64,000 nt of DNA. It comes from Chloroflexota bacterium. GTDB taxonomy: Bacteria > Chloroflexota > UBA11872. This document shows, piece after piece, positions 51,242 through 60,093 of the stretch. Each line of letters opens with the position of its first letter. Within the stretch, counting starts at the first letter, position 1. The position numbers and the translations under genes were made by a program. The stretch spans positions 62,001 through 126,000 of the forward strand of contig JAPOWQ010000053.1 in the NCBI GenBank assembly GCA_026707585.1. The letters are read 5' to 3'. The notes below the pieces were generated by a model that made no database searches, was not told the origin of the DNA, and saw only the letters and a list, made by a program, of their open reading frames with translations.

Positions 51242-51278
51242 GCATTCGGGCGCGGTCTGCAAGACCGCGCCCGAATGC
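51242..51278. terminator. Strong hairpin after solute-binding protein gene B
   Basis: A 17-base perfect stem (GCATTCGGGCGCGGTCT and its complement) with a GCA loop, 35 bases past the minus-strand stop at 51313. The core is the same as at 49581-49607, and the flanking bases (CTGTGCGC, CCTAACCGACTAGGC) are also duplicated. Confidence 0.75.
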
Positions 51279-51312
51279 CTGTGCGCCATTGTGGCGCTGA
51301 AGACCTAACCGA

Positions 51313-52827
51313 CTAGGCGGTGCGTCCCCAGCGCTCGATGCGCTTGTTCAGCAAGTCCACGTCCTGGCGAAGGATGCGGTCACCTTCGTTCACGGCGCTC
51401 TCGATGGCCTCTTCAACCGACGCCTCGCCGGTCATGGCCAGGTGGGCGCGGCCGCGCCAGGCCAACCACTCGCGCTGGTTCGGGTGATAACCCTGCCAGG
51501 TGCGGAATTCGCCGCGAACGAACGAGACCAGGAGGTCCTGCCGCTCCGGCGGCGCCGCCAGGTTCTCCGGCGACTCCAGTGCGTCCCAACGACAAGGCAG
51601 GAACCCGCGGTCGGTCGCTGCGCGCGCCTGCATCTTGGGCCCGGCCATCCAGACCAGGAAGTCCACGACCGGCTCAACCACGCCCTGTCGTCGCGCCGAG
51701 TCAATGACGTAGTGCCCCTGGTTGGTGCGATGCACGGCCACGGTGCCGGTCACGTCGCCCTTCGGCTGCGGCGCCAGCGCCCAGCGGAAGCGGTCGCCGA
51801 TGCTGATCACGGCGTTGCCCTTGGCGTCGCCACGTCGCAATTCGGCCCCGATCTTGCCGGCTGAGAAGGCGTCGCCGAACTCGCCCGCCAACTCGCGCTG
51901 CGCGTCCGTCGCGGGCGAGACGCCGTGCCTGTGGATGAGGTCTACCGCGAACTGGAAGCCCCGGTCCCCACCGTTGTCAAAGTGCTCCGTGTGCGTGCCG
52001 TCGGACGAAATGAACTGCTTCGCGCCGAAGCCCCAGGAAATGGGCGTCCAGTAGTGGATGTCGCCACCGCCGCCGATCCGGGTTCCGTAAATCTCGTTGT
52101 CCGGGTCGGTTGCCTGCTTGGCGGCGTCCAGCCACTCGTTGCTGTACGTCCAGTCCGCCGATGGCTCCGGCACGCCGTACTGGTCGTACAGGTCAATGTT
52201 GTAGTAGTGGCCGCTGACGTTGCCCTGGTATGGCAGACCGAAGGCGTGCCCCTGGAAGGAGTCCACGAACGGCCAGGTCGTGTCGTAGTTGATCGTGTAG
52301 GAGTCTGGCTCGTAAATCAGGTCGGCCCCATCGAAGTCCGGGTGGCGGTCCAGCACGTCGTTGATCTGGACAAACGAGTCCTGATGGGAACCAAAGAATC
52401 CCCAACTCAGCAGCGCCGTCGCCGGGGCACTACCCGCGGCGATGCGGATGCCGAACGAGTCGTCAAAGCCGCCGCCCTGCGGCGTGAACTTGATCTTGAT
52501 GTCGGGCCGTTCCGCCTGGAAGTTGGCCAGCGCCCAGGTGGTGGACTTGCCGCGCACGCCGGACACGTGGTCGCTGACGAATTCGAACTCAACCGTCGTT
52601 GGCTGAGGCGCCGCCATCGCCTGCGTGACGACCTTTTCAACAACGACCTGGACTTCCTTGGTCACTTCCTTGATGACTTCCTCTTCGACCACCTGCGTGA
52701 CGATCTTCTCGACGACCTTGGTTTCACCACAAGCAGCCAAGGTGGCCGCGCCGGCGACGCCAACTCCAAGCGCCGAACTCGCCTTGAGAAATCGCCGTCG
52801 TGTCAGATCTCGAGCCATCTGCCTCAT
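51313..52827 (-). CDS. Tat-exported ABC transporter solute-binding lipoprotein B (sugar type)
   Basis: 504-residue paralogue of gene A, differing mainly in the linker and scattered residues. The Tat signal is LTRRRFLKASSALG, the lipobox LAAC (about residue 33), and the linker is a Val/Glu/Lys coiled repeat (VVEKIVTQVVEEEVIKEVTK). Such linkers are common in solute-binding proteins of Chloroflexota and may hold the protein away from the membrane. ATG 52827 or 52818 start. Having two tandem copies suggests related ligands and a shared permease elsewhere. Confidence 0.87.
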   Translation of the reverse strand: MRQMARDLTRRRFLKASSALGVGVAGAATLAACGETKVVEKIVTQVVEEEVIKEVTKEVQVVVEKVVTQAMAAPQPTTVEFEFVSDHVSGVRGKSTTWALANFQAERPDIKIKFTPQGGGFDDSFGIRIAAGSAPATALLSWGFFGSHQDSFVQINDVLDRHPDFDGADLIYEPDSYTINYDTTWPFVDSFQGHAFGLPYQGNVSGHYYNIDLYDQYGVPEPSADWTYSNEWLDAAKQATDPDNEIYGTRIGGGGDIHYWTPISWGFGAKQFISSDGTHTEHFDNGGDRGFQFAVDLIHRHGVSPATDAQRELAGEFGDAFSAGKIGAELRRGDAKGNAVISIGDRFRWALAPQPKGDVTGTVAVHRTNQGHYVIDSARRQGVVEPVVDFLVWMAGPKMQARAATDRGFLPCRWDALESPENLAAPPERQDLLVSFVRGEFRTWQGYHPNQREWLAWRGRAHLAMTGEASVEEAIESAVNEGDRILRQDVDLLNKRIERWGRTA

Positions 52828-53009
52828 CCTTCCCTCGGTACGCCAACCCGCCAAGGCGGGATCAACGCCGCAGTCTATACCAACGTGGCGGCTCCGCCCA
52901 ACTGTTGTGACGGTCGATGTGCGATACACATAGTGAGGGGACCTGGGGCAAGCGGGAACCTCCGCAAAGTCCCTTGAGAACCACCAGCGGCAGAGGATTC
53001 AGTCCGGTA

Positions 53010-53948
53010 TCACGCATCCCCCGTCAGCTGCGACCGGCTCTGCTCGTCAAGGTACGGCTCGGCGGCGGCGCGCACGTTCGGCGCAATCTCGGCCACGGCC
53101 GAGATGCCAACGATGCACGTCGATACCTCGGGATGGCCGAGCACGTACTTGATCGCCGTATCCGTCACCGCTTCGTCGCGCATATCGGCCAGAGCCTCCA
53201 GGCGCTCCGCCACGATTGCGTCGGCAGCTACGCGCTCCGGGTCGTGAAAGTTCCGCCAGTCACCCGCATACAGCGCGCGGCGCTGCTCCGGGGTCAGAAT
53301 CAGGTTGCCGCTGGCAAACGGGCTGCGAGCCAGGACTCCGGCGCCCGAGGCGGCGGCAACGGGAAACAGCTCGGCCGCAGCCTGAGGGTTCGCGGCGTTC
53401 AACGGCGTCTCGACGACCTCCGCACCCCAGCGCGTGATGGCCTCAGCCACGACGGACGGACTGGAGGAGACGCCCCACGCCCGGATCTCGCCCCGATCCT
53501 GAAGGCGCCGGAGTTCTGCAAACGGCTCCTCGCGCATCACGGCCTCCATCGGCGGGTCGTGAAGGAGGTACACGTCGATGTAGTCGGTCTGCAGCCGCTG
53601 GCGCGAGAGTTCACACGCCCGGCGGATCGAGGAGGCCCGGTAGTCCTGCGGCTGCTCGTCGAGAAGCATTTGGGCGCCATCAACGCCAGGGAGATAGCCC
53701 GTCTTGGTAATGAACGTGACCTCATCGCGCCGGTCGCGCAGGGCGTGGCCCAGGATGACCTCGCTCCGACCATTGCCATATGCCTCCGCCGTATCAAAGG
53801 CCGTAATGCCCGCGTCGGCCACGGCCCGGACCAAGTCGACCGCCTCAGGCGCGGGCATCGGTCCCCAGGCCAGACCACCGATCTCCCAACATCCCATGGT
53901 CAGCGCGCTGACCTGCATGCCTGTCGTGCCAAGCGGTCGGTTAGTCAT
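53010..53948 (-). CDS. Aldo/keto reductase
   Basis: 312-residue NADPH-dependent reductase with the AKR tetrad: Asp in AFDTAEAYGNG (about residue 52), Tyr in the same segment, Lys in ITKTGY (about 81), and His in LLHDPP (about 126). Late segments include GVSSSPSVVAEAI and GHPEVSTCIVGIS, the cofactor-binding end. It reduces sugar or aldehyde carbonyls; substrate unknown. It lies 18 bases after the alpha/beta hydrolase gene and is probably co-transcribed. Confidence 0.87.
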   Translation of the reverse strand: MTNRPLGTTGMQVSALTMGCWEIGGLAWGPMPAPEAVDLVRAVADAGITAFDTAEAYGNGRSEVILGHALRDRRDEVTFITKTGYLPGVDGAQMLLDEQPQDYRASSIRRACELSRQRLQTDYIDVYLLHDPPMEAVMREEPFAELRRLQDRGEIRAWGVSSSPSVVAEAITRWGAEVVETPLNAANPQAAAELFPVAAASGAGVLARSPFASGNLILTPEQRRALYAGDWRNFHDPERVAADAIVAERLEALADMRDEAVTDTAIKYVLGHPEVSTCIVGISAVAEIAPNVRAAAEPYLDEQSRSQLTGDA

Positions 53949-53966
53949 GACGGACTCCTTCTACAG

Positions 53967-54755
53967 TCAGGCGACGAAGCGCTCCACCCAGCGCATGAGG
54001 TCATCGGCGACGGACGGCCAGCCCGGCTCGAGATTCAGCATATGTCCACGTCCGTGATAGAAGGTCGGAATCACGCGATAGCGTGCGGCGATGCGGCGAG
54101 TGACCCAGGGGACGATCACCGGATCCTCGTCGCCGGCGCCTACGAATACCGGACATTGAATCTGCGAAGCCCTGACGATGGGCGGCCAGAAGGCAAGTTG
54201 CCTGGCAAGACGTCGGGGCTCAGGAGTGCGACGGGCCGTCAGCTCAGCCCGCTGATCGGGGCTGAGGCGCTCTAGGAAGGCTCCGTCGGCGAACGGATGC
54301 ATGGGTGCAGAGTCAAACGGCCGGCCACAGCAATTGCGGATGCCGGTGATGAGCAGGGAAAGGTGCGGAATAGCCGGGATTCCGAATGGCGGGGCGCTGG
54401 ACAGCAAGGCCAGGCCGGCCGGTTCGGTCACAGTGGCGGCAATCTGCGCAAGCAATCCGCCCATACTGTGGCCAATGAGAACCGGGGCGCCCAACTGGCG
54501 CACCACGGCCGCCACGTCTTCCGCATAGTCGTGAAGACCCACGCCTTCCAGCCGCCGATAATCGGAGCCCGGCTGGTGCTGCCTTAGCCAGATGGCATAT
54601 GTCTCGTAGCCCTGCGAGGCCAGATAGGCGCCAAACCGGTCCCATACACGCGCCCCGACCCATATGCCGTGAACGGCAAGAATGGTCTGTGGAGCCTCGA
54701 GATCGCTCGTCGGCCAGTGAAGCGCCTGGAGCGGACCAATGTTGACTGTGCGCAT
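53967..54755 (-). CDS. Alpha/beta hydrolase
   Basis: 262-residue hydrolase of the lipase/esterase-like superfamily. The oxyanion region is LAVHGIWVGARVWD; the nucleophile elbow is GHSMGG (Ser about residue 100); an Asp in GDEDPV and a His in GRGHMLNLE complete a triad. A C-terminal lid precedes it. Substrate not inferable. ATG 54755 is preferred over 54812 because it gives a shorter, family-like N terminus. It is divergent from the livG gene, with a promoter region between 54756 and 54823. Confidence 0.83.
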   Translation of the reverse strand: MRTVNIGPLQALHWPTSDLEAPQTILAVHGIWVGARVWDRFGAYLASQGYETYAIWLRQHQPGSDYRRLEGVGLHDYAEDVAAVVRQLGAPVLIGHSMGGLLAQIAATVTEPAGLALLSSAPPFGIPAIPHLSLLITGIRNCCGRPFDSAPMHPFADGAFLERLSPDQRAELTARRTPEPRRLARQLAFWPPIVRASQIQCPVFVGAGDEDPVIVPWVTRRIAARYRVIPTFYHGRGHMLNLEPGWPSVADDLMRWVERFVA

Positions 54756-54823
54756 CTGGTATATGGTACGCAGCGATACAGGGCGGTAGCCCCCCGGCCG
54801 CCACGCATGCATCGACGGCGCGG

Positions 54824-55636
54824 ATGGGCGGTGAAGGCAAGAGCGACTTGACGAACTCGCGGCCCATCCTGCAGGTGCGAAGCGTGACGAAAGACTTCGG
54901 CGGAGTTCGCGCGGTTGATCGCTGTAGCCTGGACGTGATGCCGGGCACGATCACCGGACTGATCGGGCCCAACGGAGCTGGTAAAACCACGCTCTTCAAT
55001 CTGGTAGGTGGCGCGCTCGCCCCGACCAACGGGCAGATCCTCTTTGAGGGACAGGCCATCGGCGGGCTGCGGCCTCACCAAACGTTCGCGCGCGGCCTGA
55101 TGCGCACGTTCCAGATCCCCAGGGAGTTGAAACGCATGACCGTGCTGGAGAATCTGATGCTGGTGCCTGCGCGGCAATCCGGCGAGCGACTCTGGTCAAC
55201 CTGGCTGACGCCGTGGAGAGTCGCGCGCGAGGAGCGCCGTATCCAGGCACGGGCGCTGGATACGCTGGAGTTCGTCAATCTCGTGCATCTGGCGAACGAA
55301 CTGGCCGGCAATCTGTCGGGTGGACAGAAGAAGCTGCTGGAGTTGGCGCGAACGCTGATGGCCAAGCCCAAGATGGTGTTGCTTGACGAACCGGGAGCCG
55401 GGATCAACCGAACGCTTCTTCGCAATCTCTCCGCCAACATCGTGCGGGCTAGTGTCGAGCGAAACGTCACGTTCCTGATCATCGAGCACGACATGCGCTT
55501 TGTGATGACGATGTGCGATCCGGTGATCGTCATGGCCAACGGATCCGTGATTTCCGAAGGTACACCGTCGGCGATACAGCGCAACCCACAAGTGCTGGAA
55601 GCCTATCTGGGCGGTCGGATCAGTGGCGCTGCTTAA
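54824..55636 (+). CDS. livG: Branched-chain amino-acid-type ABC transporter ATPase LivG
   Basis: 270-residue ATPase. Walker A GPNGAGKTT (about residues 48-56), signature LSGGQKKLLELART (about 165-178), Walker B MVLLDEP (about 185-191), and the LivG-specific helical insert between the Walker A and signature regions (GLMRTFQIPRELKRMTVLEN). It powers uptake of branched-chain amino acids or similar small ligands with LivF. ATG 54824 is preceded by a GGATGGGCGG-like context with weak SD. It overlaps livF by 14 bases. Confidence 0.93.
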   Translation: MGGEGKSDLTNSRPILQVRSVTKDFGGVRAVDRCSLDVMPGTITGLIGPNGAGKTTLFNLVGGALAPTNGQILFEGQAIGGLRPHQTFARGLMRTFQIPRELKRMTVLENLMLVPARQSGERLWSTWLTPWRVAREERRIQARALDTLEFVNLVHLANELAGNLSGGQKKLLELARTLMAKPKMVLLDEPGAGINRTLLRNLSANIVRASVERNVTFLIIEHDMRFVMTMCDPVIVMANGSVISEGTPSAIQRNPQVLEAYLGGRISGAA

Positions 55637-56327
55637 GGCATCCAACGTCGTTGCCGGATACGGCGGGACGGAAATCCTCCACGGCGTTTCGATCAAGGTG
55701 AACGCGGGCGACGTCGTCACGATCATCGGACCCAACGGCTGCGGAAAGTCAACGCTTATGAAGGCGATTGTCGGTCTGGTGTCGGTTTGGGCCGGCTCGG
55801 TGCACTTTCGCGGTGTCGACATTTCCGATCAAGACCCGGAGCAGACCGTGCGCAACGGGCTCTGCTACGTGCCTCAGACGGACAACGTCTTTCCATCCAT
55901 GACGATCCGCGAAAATCTCGAGATTGGCGCGTTCGTGAGGCGTGACAATCACCAGTTCCGCATTGACGAGATGTTTGACCTGTTTCCCGATCTACGACGC
56001 AGCGCACGTCGAAAGGCGGGAACCCTCTCGGGCGGACAGCGGCAGATGTTGGCGATTGCCAGAGCGCTAATGCTTGACCCAGTACTTCTGCTCCTCGACG
56101 AACCGACCGCCGGTCTGGCGCCTGCCCTGGTGGAAGGCGTGTTCAAGCGAATTCAAGACATCAACAGCACGGGCGTAGCCATTCTCCTGGTCGAACAGAA
56201 CGCCAGGGATTCGCTGCGCATGTCCGATCGTGGCTACGTGCTCTCGGGCGGCGTCAATCAGCTCCAGGACACTGGACCGGCCTTGCTTGACAATCCCGAG
56301 GTTGGCCGCGTGTATCTCGGCGGCTAG
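55623..56327 (+). CDS. livF: Branched-chain amino-acid-type ABC transporter ATPase LivF
   Basis: 234-residue ATPase. Walker A GPNGCGKST, signature LSGGQRQMLAIARALM, Walker B LLLLDEPTAGLAPAL, then the His loop VEQNAR. It lacks the insert of LivG, as is usual for LivF. GTG 55623 lies inside the livG 3' end. The stop is followed 11 bases later by livH. Confidence 0.92.
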   Translation: MALLKASNVVAGYGGTEILHGVSIKVNAGDVVTIIGPNGCGKSTLMKAIVGLVSVWAGSVHFRGVDISDQDPEQTVRNGLCYVPQTDNVFPSMTIRENLEIGAFVRRDNHQFRIDEMFDLFPDLRRSARRKAGTLSGGQRQMLAIARALMLDPVLLLLDEPTAGLAPALVEGVFKRIQDINSTGVAILLVEQNARDSLRMSDRGYVLSGGVNQLQDTGPALLDNPEVGRVYLGG

Positions 56328-56337
56328 GACGAGTCTC

Positions 56338-57393
56338 ATGCATTCAGTCTCGTCTCAGCCACAGAATCTCGCCGGGCCCTCGCGGCGCTACCTGCGACGC
56401 CTTGGCCTCAGAATGTCGCCGGGCCGCATCTCTGCCCTGCTCGCGGCTGGACTCCTGACCTTGGGTTTCCTGCCCTTCATCAAGTTAGGGCTCGTCGTCA
56501 ACGGGCTGATCCTTGGATCTGTGATCGCCCTGGGCGCGATCGGGCTGACGCTCGTCTACGGAATCCTGAAGCTTGGAAACTTTGCTCACGGAGACTATAT
56601 GGCGTTGGGCGCCTACGTAGCCTTTTTCATCGTCGACGGCGTGCTGCCGCGAGTTGGCATCGAAGGCGCAGGGCTGGGGCCCTTCACGTTTGGCTTCCCG
56701 GTACTGATCGCCCTGCCTCTCGCAGCCGTGGTTGTTGCACTCGGAGCCATCGCGCTCGACTGGTTGATTTACCGCCGACTGAGGGACCGAGCGGCGAGCA
56801 CCGCCATCCTGATGATGGCGTCGCTGGGCGTGGCGATCGCCATTCGGGGGCTTGTGCAACTGATTTGGTCAGGCGAAACGCAGCACTATCCGCGAGAGTC
56901 GCGACAGGTCTATCACCTGCCAATGGACGTGCGCATTCCACCCGATGGCCTATTTGTCGCGGTCCTCGCGGTAATCCTGGTAGCCGGGGTCTATGCCCTA
57001 CTCACATATACAAAGATTGGTAAGGCCATGCGGGCAACCTCGGACAATCCGACGCTCGCGCTCGTGTCCGGAATCAACACCGGGCGGGTTGTCTGGTGGA
57101 CGTGGGGGATAGGTGGTGCTCTCGCCGCGGTCGCTGGAGTCCTACTGGCGGTCGTACAGGCGCAGTTGCTTCCCATCATGGGCTGGAAGTTTCTGATTCC
57201 GCTGTTTGCCGCAGTGATCCTCGGCGGAATCGGCAACCCCTACGGGGCGCTCATCGGAGCCCTGATTGTTGGCGTGAGTATGGAGCTGTCTACCCAGTGG
57301 ATCAATCCCAGCTATAAACCGGCGGTAGCGTTCGCCATCATGATCGGCGTCCTGCTGGCACGCCCCCGCGGCATCTTTGGCGACGCACTGTAG
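56338..57393 (+). CDS. livH: Branched-chain amino-acid-type ABC transporter permease LivH
   Basis: 351-residue permease with about eight transmembrane helices. The N-terminal 40 residues are basic (RRYLRRLGLRMSPGR). Conserved segments are LTLVYGILKLGNFAHGDYMALGAY and the cytoplasmic EAA-like loop KIGKAMRATSDNPTLA, which contacts the ATPases. The longer open frame upstream to 56230 runs through livF and is rejected; ATG 56338 gives a normal LivH start. Confidence 0.93.
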   Translation: MHSVSSQPQNLAGPSRRYLRRLGLRMSPGRISALLAAGLLTLGFLPFIKLGLVVNGLILGSVIALGAIGLTLVYGILKLGNFAHGDYMALGAYVAFFIVDGVLPRVGIEGAGLGPFTFGFPVLIALPLAAVVVALGAIALDWLIYRRLRDRAASTAILMMASLGVAIAIRGLVQLIWSGETQHYPRESRQVYHLPMDVRIPPDGLFVAVLAVILVAGVYALLTYTKIGKAMRATSDNPTLALVSGINTGRVVWWTWGIGGALAAVAGVLLAVVQAQLLPIMGWKFLIPLFAAVILGGIGNPYGALIGALIVGVSMELSTQWINPSYKPAVAFAIMIGVLLARPRGIFGDAL

Positions 57394-57405
57394 TTGATCA
57401 GCGGC

Positions 57406-58422
57406 ATGGACATTGGCGGAGTCATCGACTATCTGATCGGCTTCGCGATCATGGCAATGATCTACGCAGTCTTCGCATTGGGACTCAATGTTCACTGGGG
57501 ATTCACCGGCCTGTTCAATATCGGTATCGCCGGTTTCTTCGCGCTCGGTGCCTACACGGCGGCACTTCTGACATCACCGCCACCGGACCCGGATCAGTTT
57601 GAGGACTTCATCTTCGGCGGCAATCTTGCAAATCACGGCCTGCTTGATCTGGGCGTGGATGCGTGGTTCCTTCTGGGTCTAGCGGCGGCGGCCCTGGTTT
57701 GCGGGCTTGTCGCCCTGATAATCGGCACGATCACGCTGCGGTTGAACGACGACTACTTGTCGATCGCCACGCTCGGAATCGCCGAGAGCGTCCGCTTCTT
57801 TTTCCTGAACGAGAAGTGGGCCGCCAACGGCTCAAAAGGGCTCTACCGCATTCCCAAGTTCTTGGGCGACGTCGTCGCGCCCGAGAGCTACGACTATCTC
57901 TACGTCGTCGTCGTGCTCGTCGTCATGCTCATCCTCTTCGCCGCTGTGCAGCGTGCGGTCCGGTCGCCGTGGGGCCGCGTGCTTCGTGCCATCCGCGAGG
58001 ATGAAGTCGCGACGGCTGCCAGCGGAAAAAATGTCTTTCACTTCAAGCTTCAGGCATTCGTTCTCGGGTCCATGGTCATGGGAATCGGCGGCGCGCTGTT
58101 CGCCCATCACGTTCGATTCCTCTCGCCGCTGACCTTCGATCCCTTACTTGCAACGTTCGTGATTTGGGCAATGCTCATGGTGGGCGGATCGGGCAACAAT
58201 CTCGGCGCGATTCTGGGGGCCTTCGTGGTGTGGGGCGTTTGGGCCGGCACCCAGTTTCTCCCCGGTGTTCTCTCCGATCCGAGTTTTCGCCTTCTCATGA
58301 TCGGCGTTCTCATCGTCACCATCATGCTGCTGCGGCCGGGCGGGCTGTTGGGCGAGTGGCGGCGAATTGTTGAGCGTCGCCCAGCTTCGGTGGCCGGTCG
58401 GGATCCAGCCGGGCCGGATTAG
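57406..58422 (+). CDS. livM: Branched-chain amino-acid-type ABC transporter permease LivM
   Basis: 338-residue permease with about nine helices. Typical LivM segments are WGFTGLFNIGIAGFFALGAYT, LNDDYLSIATLGIAE and the coupling loop SPWGRVLRAIREDEVAT. The C terminus contains GGLLGEWRRI. Start choice is between TTG 57394 and ATG 57406; ATG is used. livGFHM are contiguous; the partner solute-binding gene lies convergently just downstream. Confidence 0.93.
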   Translation: MDIGGVIDYLIGFAIMAMIYAVFALGLNVHWGFTGLFNIGIAGFFALGAYTAALLTSPPPDPDQFEDFIFGGNLANHGLLDLGVDAWFLLGLAAAALVCGLVALIIGTITLRLNDDYLSIATLGIAESVRFFFLNEKWAANGSKGLYRIPKFLGDVVAPESYDYLYVVVVLVVMLILFAAVQRAVRSPWGRVLRAIREDEVATAASGKNVFHFKLQAFVLGSMVMGIGGALFAHHVRFLSPLTFDPLLATFVIWAMLMVGGSGNNLGAILGAFVVWGVWAGTQFLPGVLSDPSFRLLMIGVLIVTIMLLRPGGLLGEWRRIVERRPASVAGRDPAGPD

Positions 58423-58518
58423 CCGGGACCAGGTTGGCTGGCGCAATTGAGTCGCCAGGCCAGGGCGGGACGGTCAAGCTCCACCGGCACCTGATTGCGG
58501 GTGCCGGGAAGACATCGA

Positions 58519-58546
58519 CCAGGGGCGGCCGTGGGGCCGCCCCTGG
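58519..58546. terminator. Bidirectional terminator-like hairpin between livM and livK
   Basis: CCAGGGGCGGCC-GTGG-GGCCGCCCCTGG, a 12-base perfect stem with a GTGG loop. It lies between the convergent genes, 97 bases past the livM stop and 24 bases past the livK stop. TGTTTGT follows on the plus side. Confidence 0.75.
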
Positions 58547-58569
58547 GTGTTTGTGCGAAGTGGTGCGAA

Positions 58570-59985
58570 CTAGGGGAGTTCGAACCTTCCGGTGGACTTG
58601 ACGGCGTCGCCTTCGACCGTCCAGACCTCGATTGGTCCGGCTACGTCGCCGTTTTCGTCGAAGTCCACAGGGCCGGAGGCGCCCTCGTAGTTGATGTCCT
58701 GGCCGCTGGCGATGAGGCTCAGAGCCTTTTGGATTCCCGCCAACCCGGGGCCCACGACTTCGCCGGGCGGGTTCGCGACATCGCGCAGCGCGTCGCGGAT
58801 GGCAACGGAATCTGTTGTAGTCCCAGCCTTGGCGGCTGCCAGCGCAATCAGCACGACGGCGTCGTACGTCTCGGCCAGGTACGGCTCCTGAGGGGCTTCA
58901 ACACCGAAGGTCAAGGTGTAGGCGTTGTAAAAGGCCTGGCGATCGGGGCTGTCAGGGGCTCCGGGCGCTGTGCCAAGCGTGCCGTCCAGCTTGCCGCCGC
59001 CAATGGCCTGGACCATGTCGTCGGACTTCACACCGTCCACGAACAGGAACGTGTCCGCGTAGTCGCCTTCCAGGGCCTCGCGGAGGTAGATCTCCGCCTG
59101 GCCGGGATAGCTGACGGTGACTAGGACGTCCGGGTTGCCCTCAGTGGCCTTCTCGAGTTCAGACGTGAACGTCGGCTGGCTGTCCTCGTGCGGTACCGAA
59201 GCCGTGACCGTCCCGCCCAACTCGGTAAAGGTCTGGGTGAATCGTTCGGCCAGGCCCTGCCCGTAGGCGTTGTTGATGTACATGATCCCGGCGCTCTTGT
59301 AGCCCTGCTCCCAGGCCAGCCGGCCGAGCACAACGCCTTGCGCTGCGTCCGAAACGGTTGTGCGGAAGAGGAAGTCGTCGTCTTCAAGCGCGGTGATACT
59401 GGGCGCCGTGGACGAGTGCGAGATCTGAAGCGTCTTGTTCGGAGCGGTTACCGAGGTGGCCACGGGGATGGTCACGCCGCTGGCCAACGCGCCAACGATT
59501 GCCGCCACGCTTTCAACGTCCACGAGCGCACGGGCCGCATCAACGCCCTGCACGGGGTTCACGCCCGTGTCGCGGTTGATGATGACCACGGAGCCGCCCT
59601 GGATTCCGCCGGCGCGGTTGATGTGGCTGGCGGCAAGGTCAGCCGCGTTGCCGTGGGAAACGCCGAAGTAGGAGAGCGATCCGGTAAGCGCATTGAGGTG
59701 CCCGATGACCAGCGGTGGCAGCATCTGGGCTTCCTGCATGACCTCGACGGTTACCTGCCGGACAACCTCGACCGGCTTCTCGACCTCGACAACCCGGACG
59801 ACTTCCTGGACGACCGGCTTTTCGACTTCGACCGTGACCAGCTTCTCGACTTCGACCGTGACTTGTCGCTCGACCTCGACGGTCCTGACGACTTCGCTGG
59901 GAGCGTCGCTGGTCTCACCGCATGCGGCCAAGACGAAGGCGAACACGGCGATCAGTACAAACGCGATTCTGAGACCTCTAAACAT
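58570..59985 (-). CDS. livK: Branched-chain amino-acid-type solute-binding lipoprotein LivK-like
   Basis: 471-residue solute-binding protein. The N terminus is a lipoprotein signal with lipobox LAAC (Cys about 23). A Val/Glu repeat linker follows (VVEVEKPVEVVRQVTVEV, about residues 35-85). The binding domain shows IGHLNALTGSLSYFG, VVIINRDTGVNPVQG, IVGALASGVT and DFLFRTTVSDAAQG, typical of Leu/Ile/Val-binding or urea/amide-binding proteins. It faces livGFHM, so it is the probable receptor of that transporter. ATG 59985 has GGAGGAG ending 6 bases upstream. Confidence 0.9.
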   Translation of the reverse strand: MFRGLRIAFVLIAVFAFVLAACGETSDAPSEVVRTVEVERQVTVEVEKLVTVEVEKPVVQEVVRVVEVEKPVEVVRQVTVEVMQEAQMLPPLVIGHLNALTGSLSYFGVSHGNAADLAASHINRAGGIQGGSVVIINRDTGVNPVQGVDAARALVDVESVAAIVGALASGVTIPVATSVTAPNKTLQISHSSTAPSITALEDDDFLFRTTVSDAAQGVVLGRLAWEQGYKSAGIMYINNAYGQGLAERFTQTFTELGGTVTASVPHEDSQPTFTSELEKATEGNPDVLVTVSYPGQAEIYLREALEGDYADTFLFVDGVKSDDMVQAIGGGKLDGTLGTAPGAPDSPDRQAFYNAYTLTFGVEAPQEPYLAETYDAVVLIALAAAKAGTTTDSVAIRDALRDVANPPGEVVGPGLAGIQKALSLIASGQDINYEGASGPVDFDENGDVAGPIEVWTVEGDAVKSTGRFELP

Positions 59986-60093
59986 CAACTTCTCCTCCCA
60001 CGGCCAGTGCGTCCGTGTGAATGACTAAAGGCACCGGACGTTTACATCCGGCAGGGCCAAATCTACTGTGCAAGTGACGCGCGCGCCTAGCGA

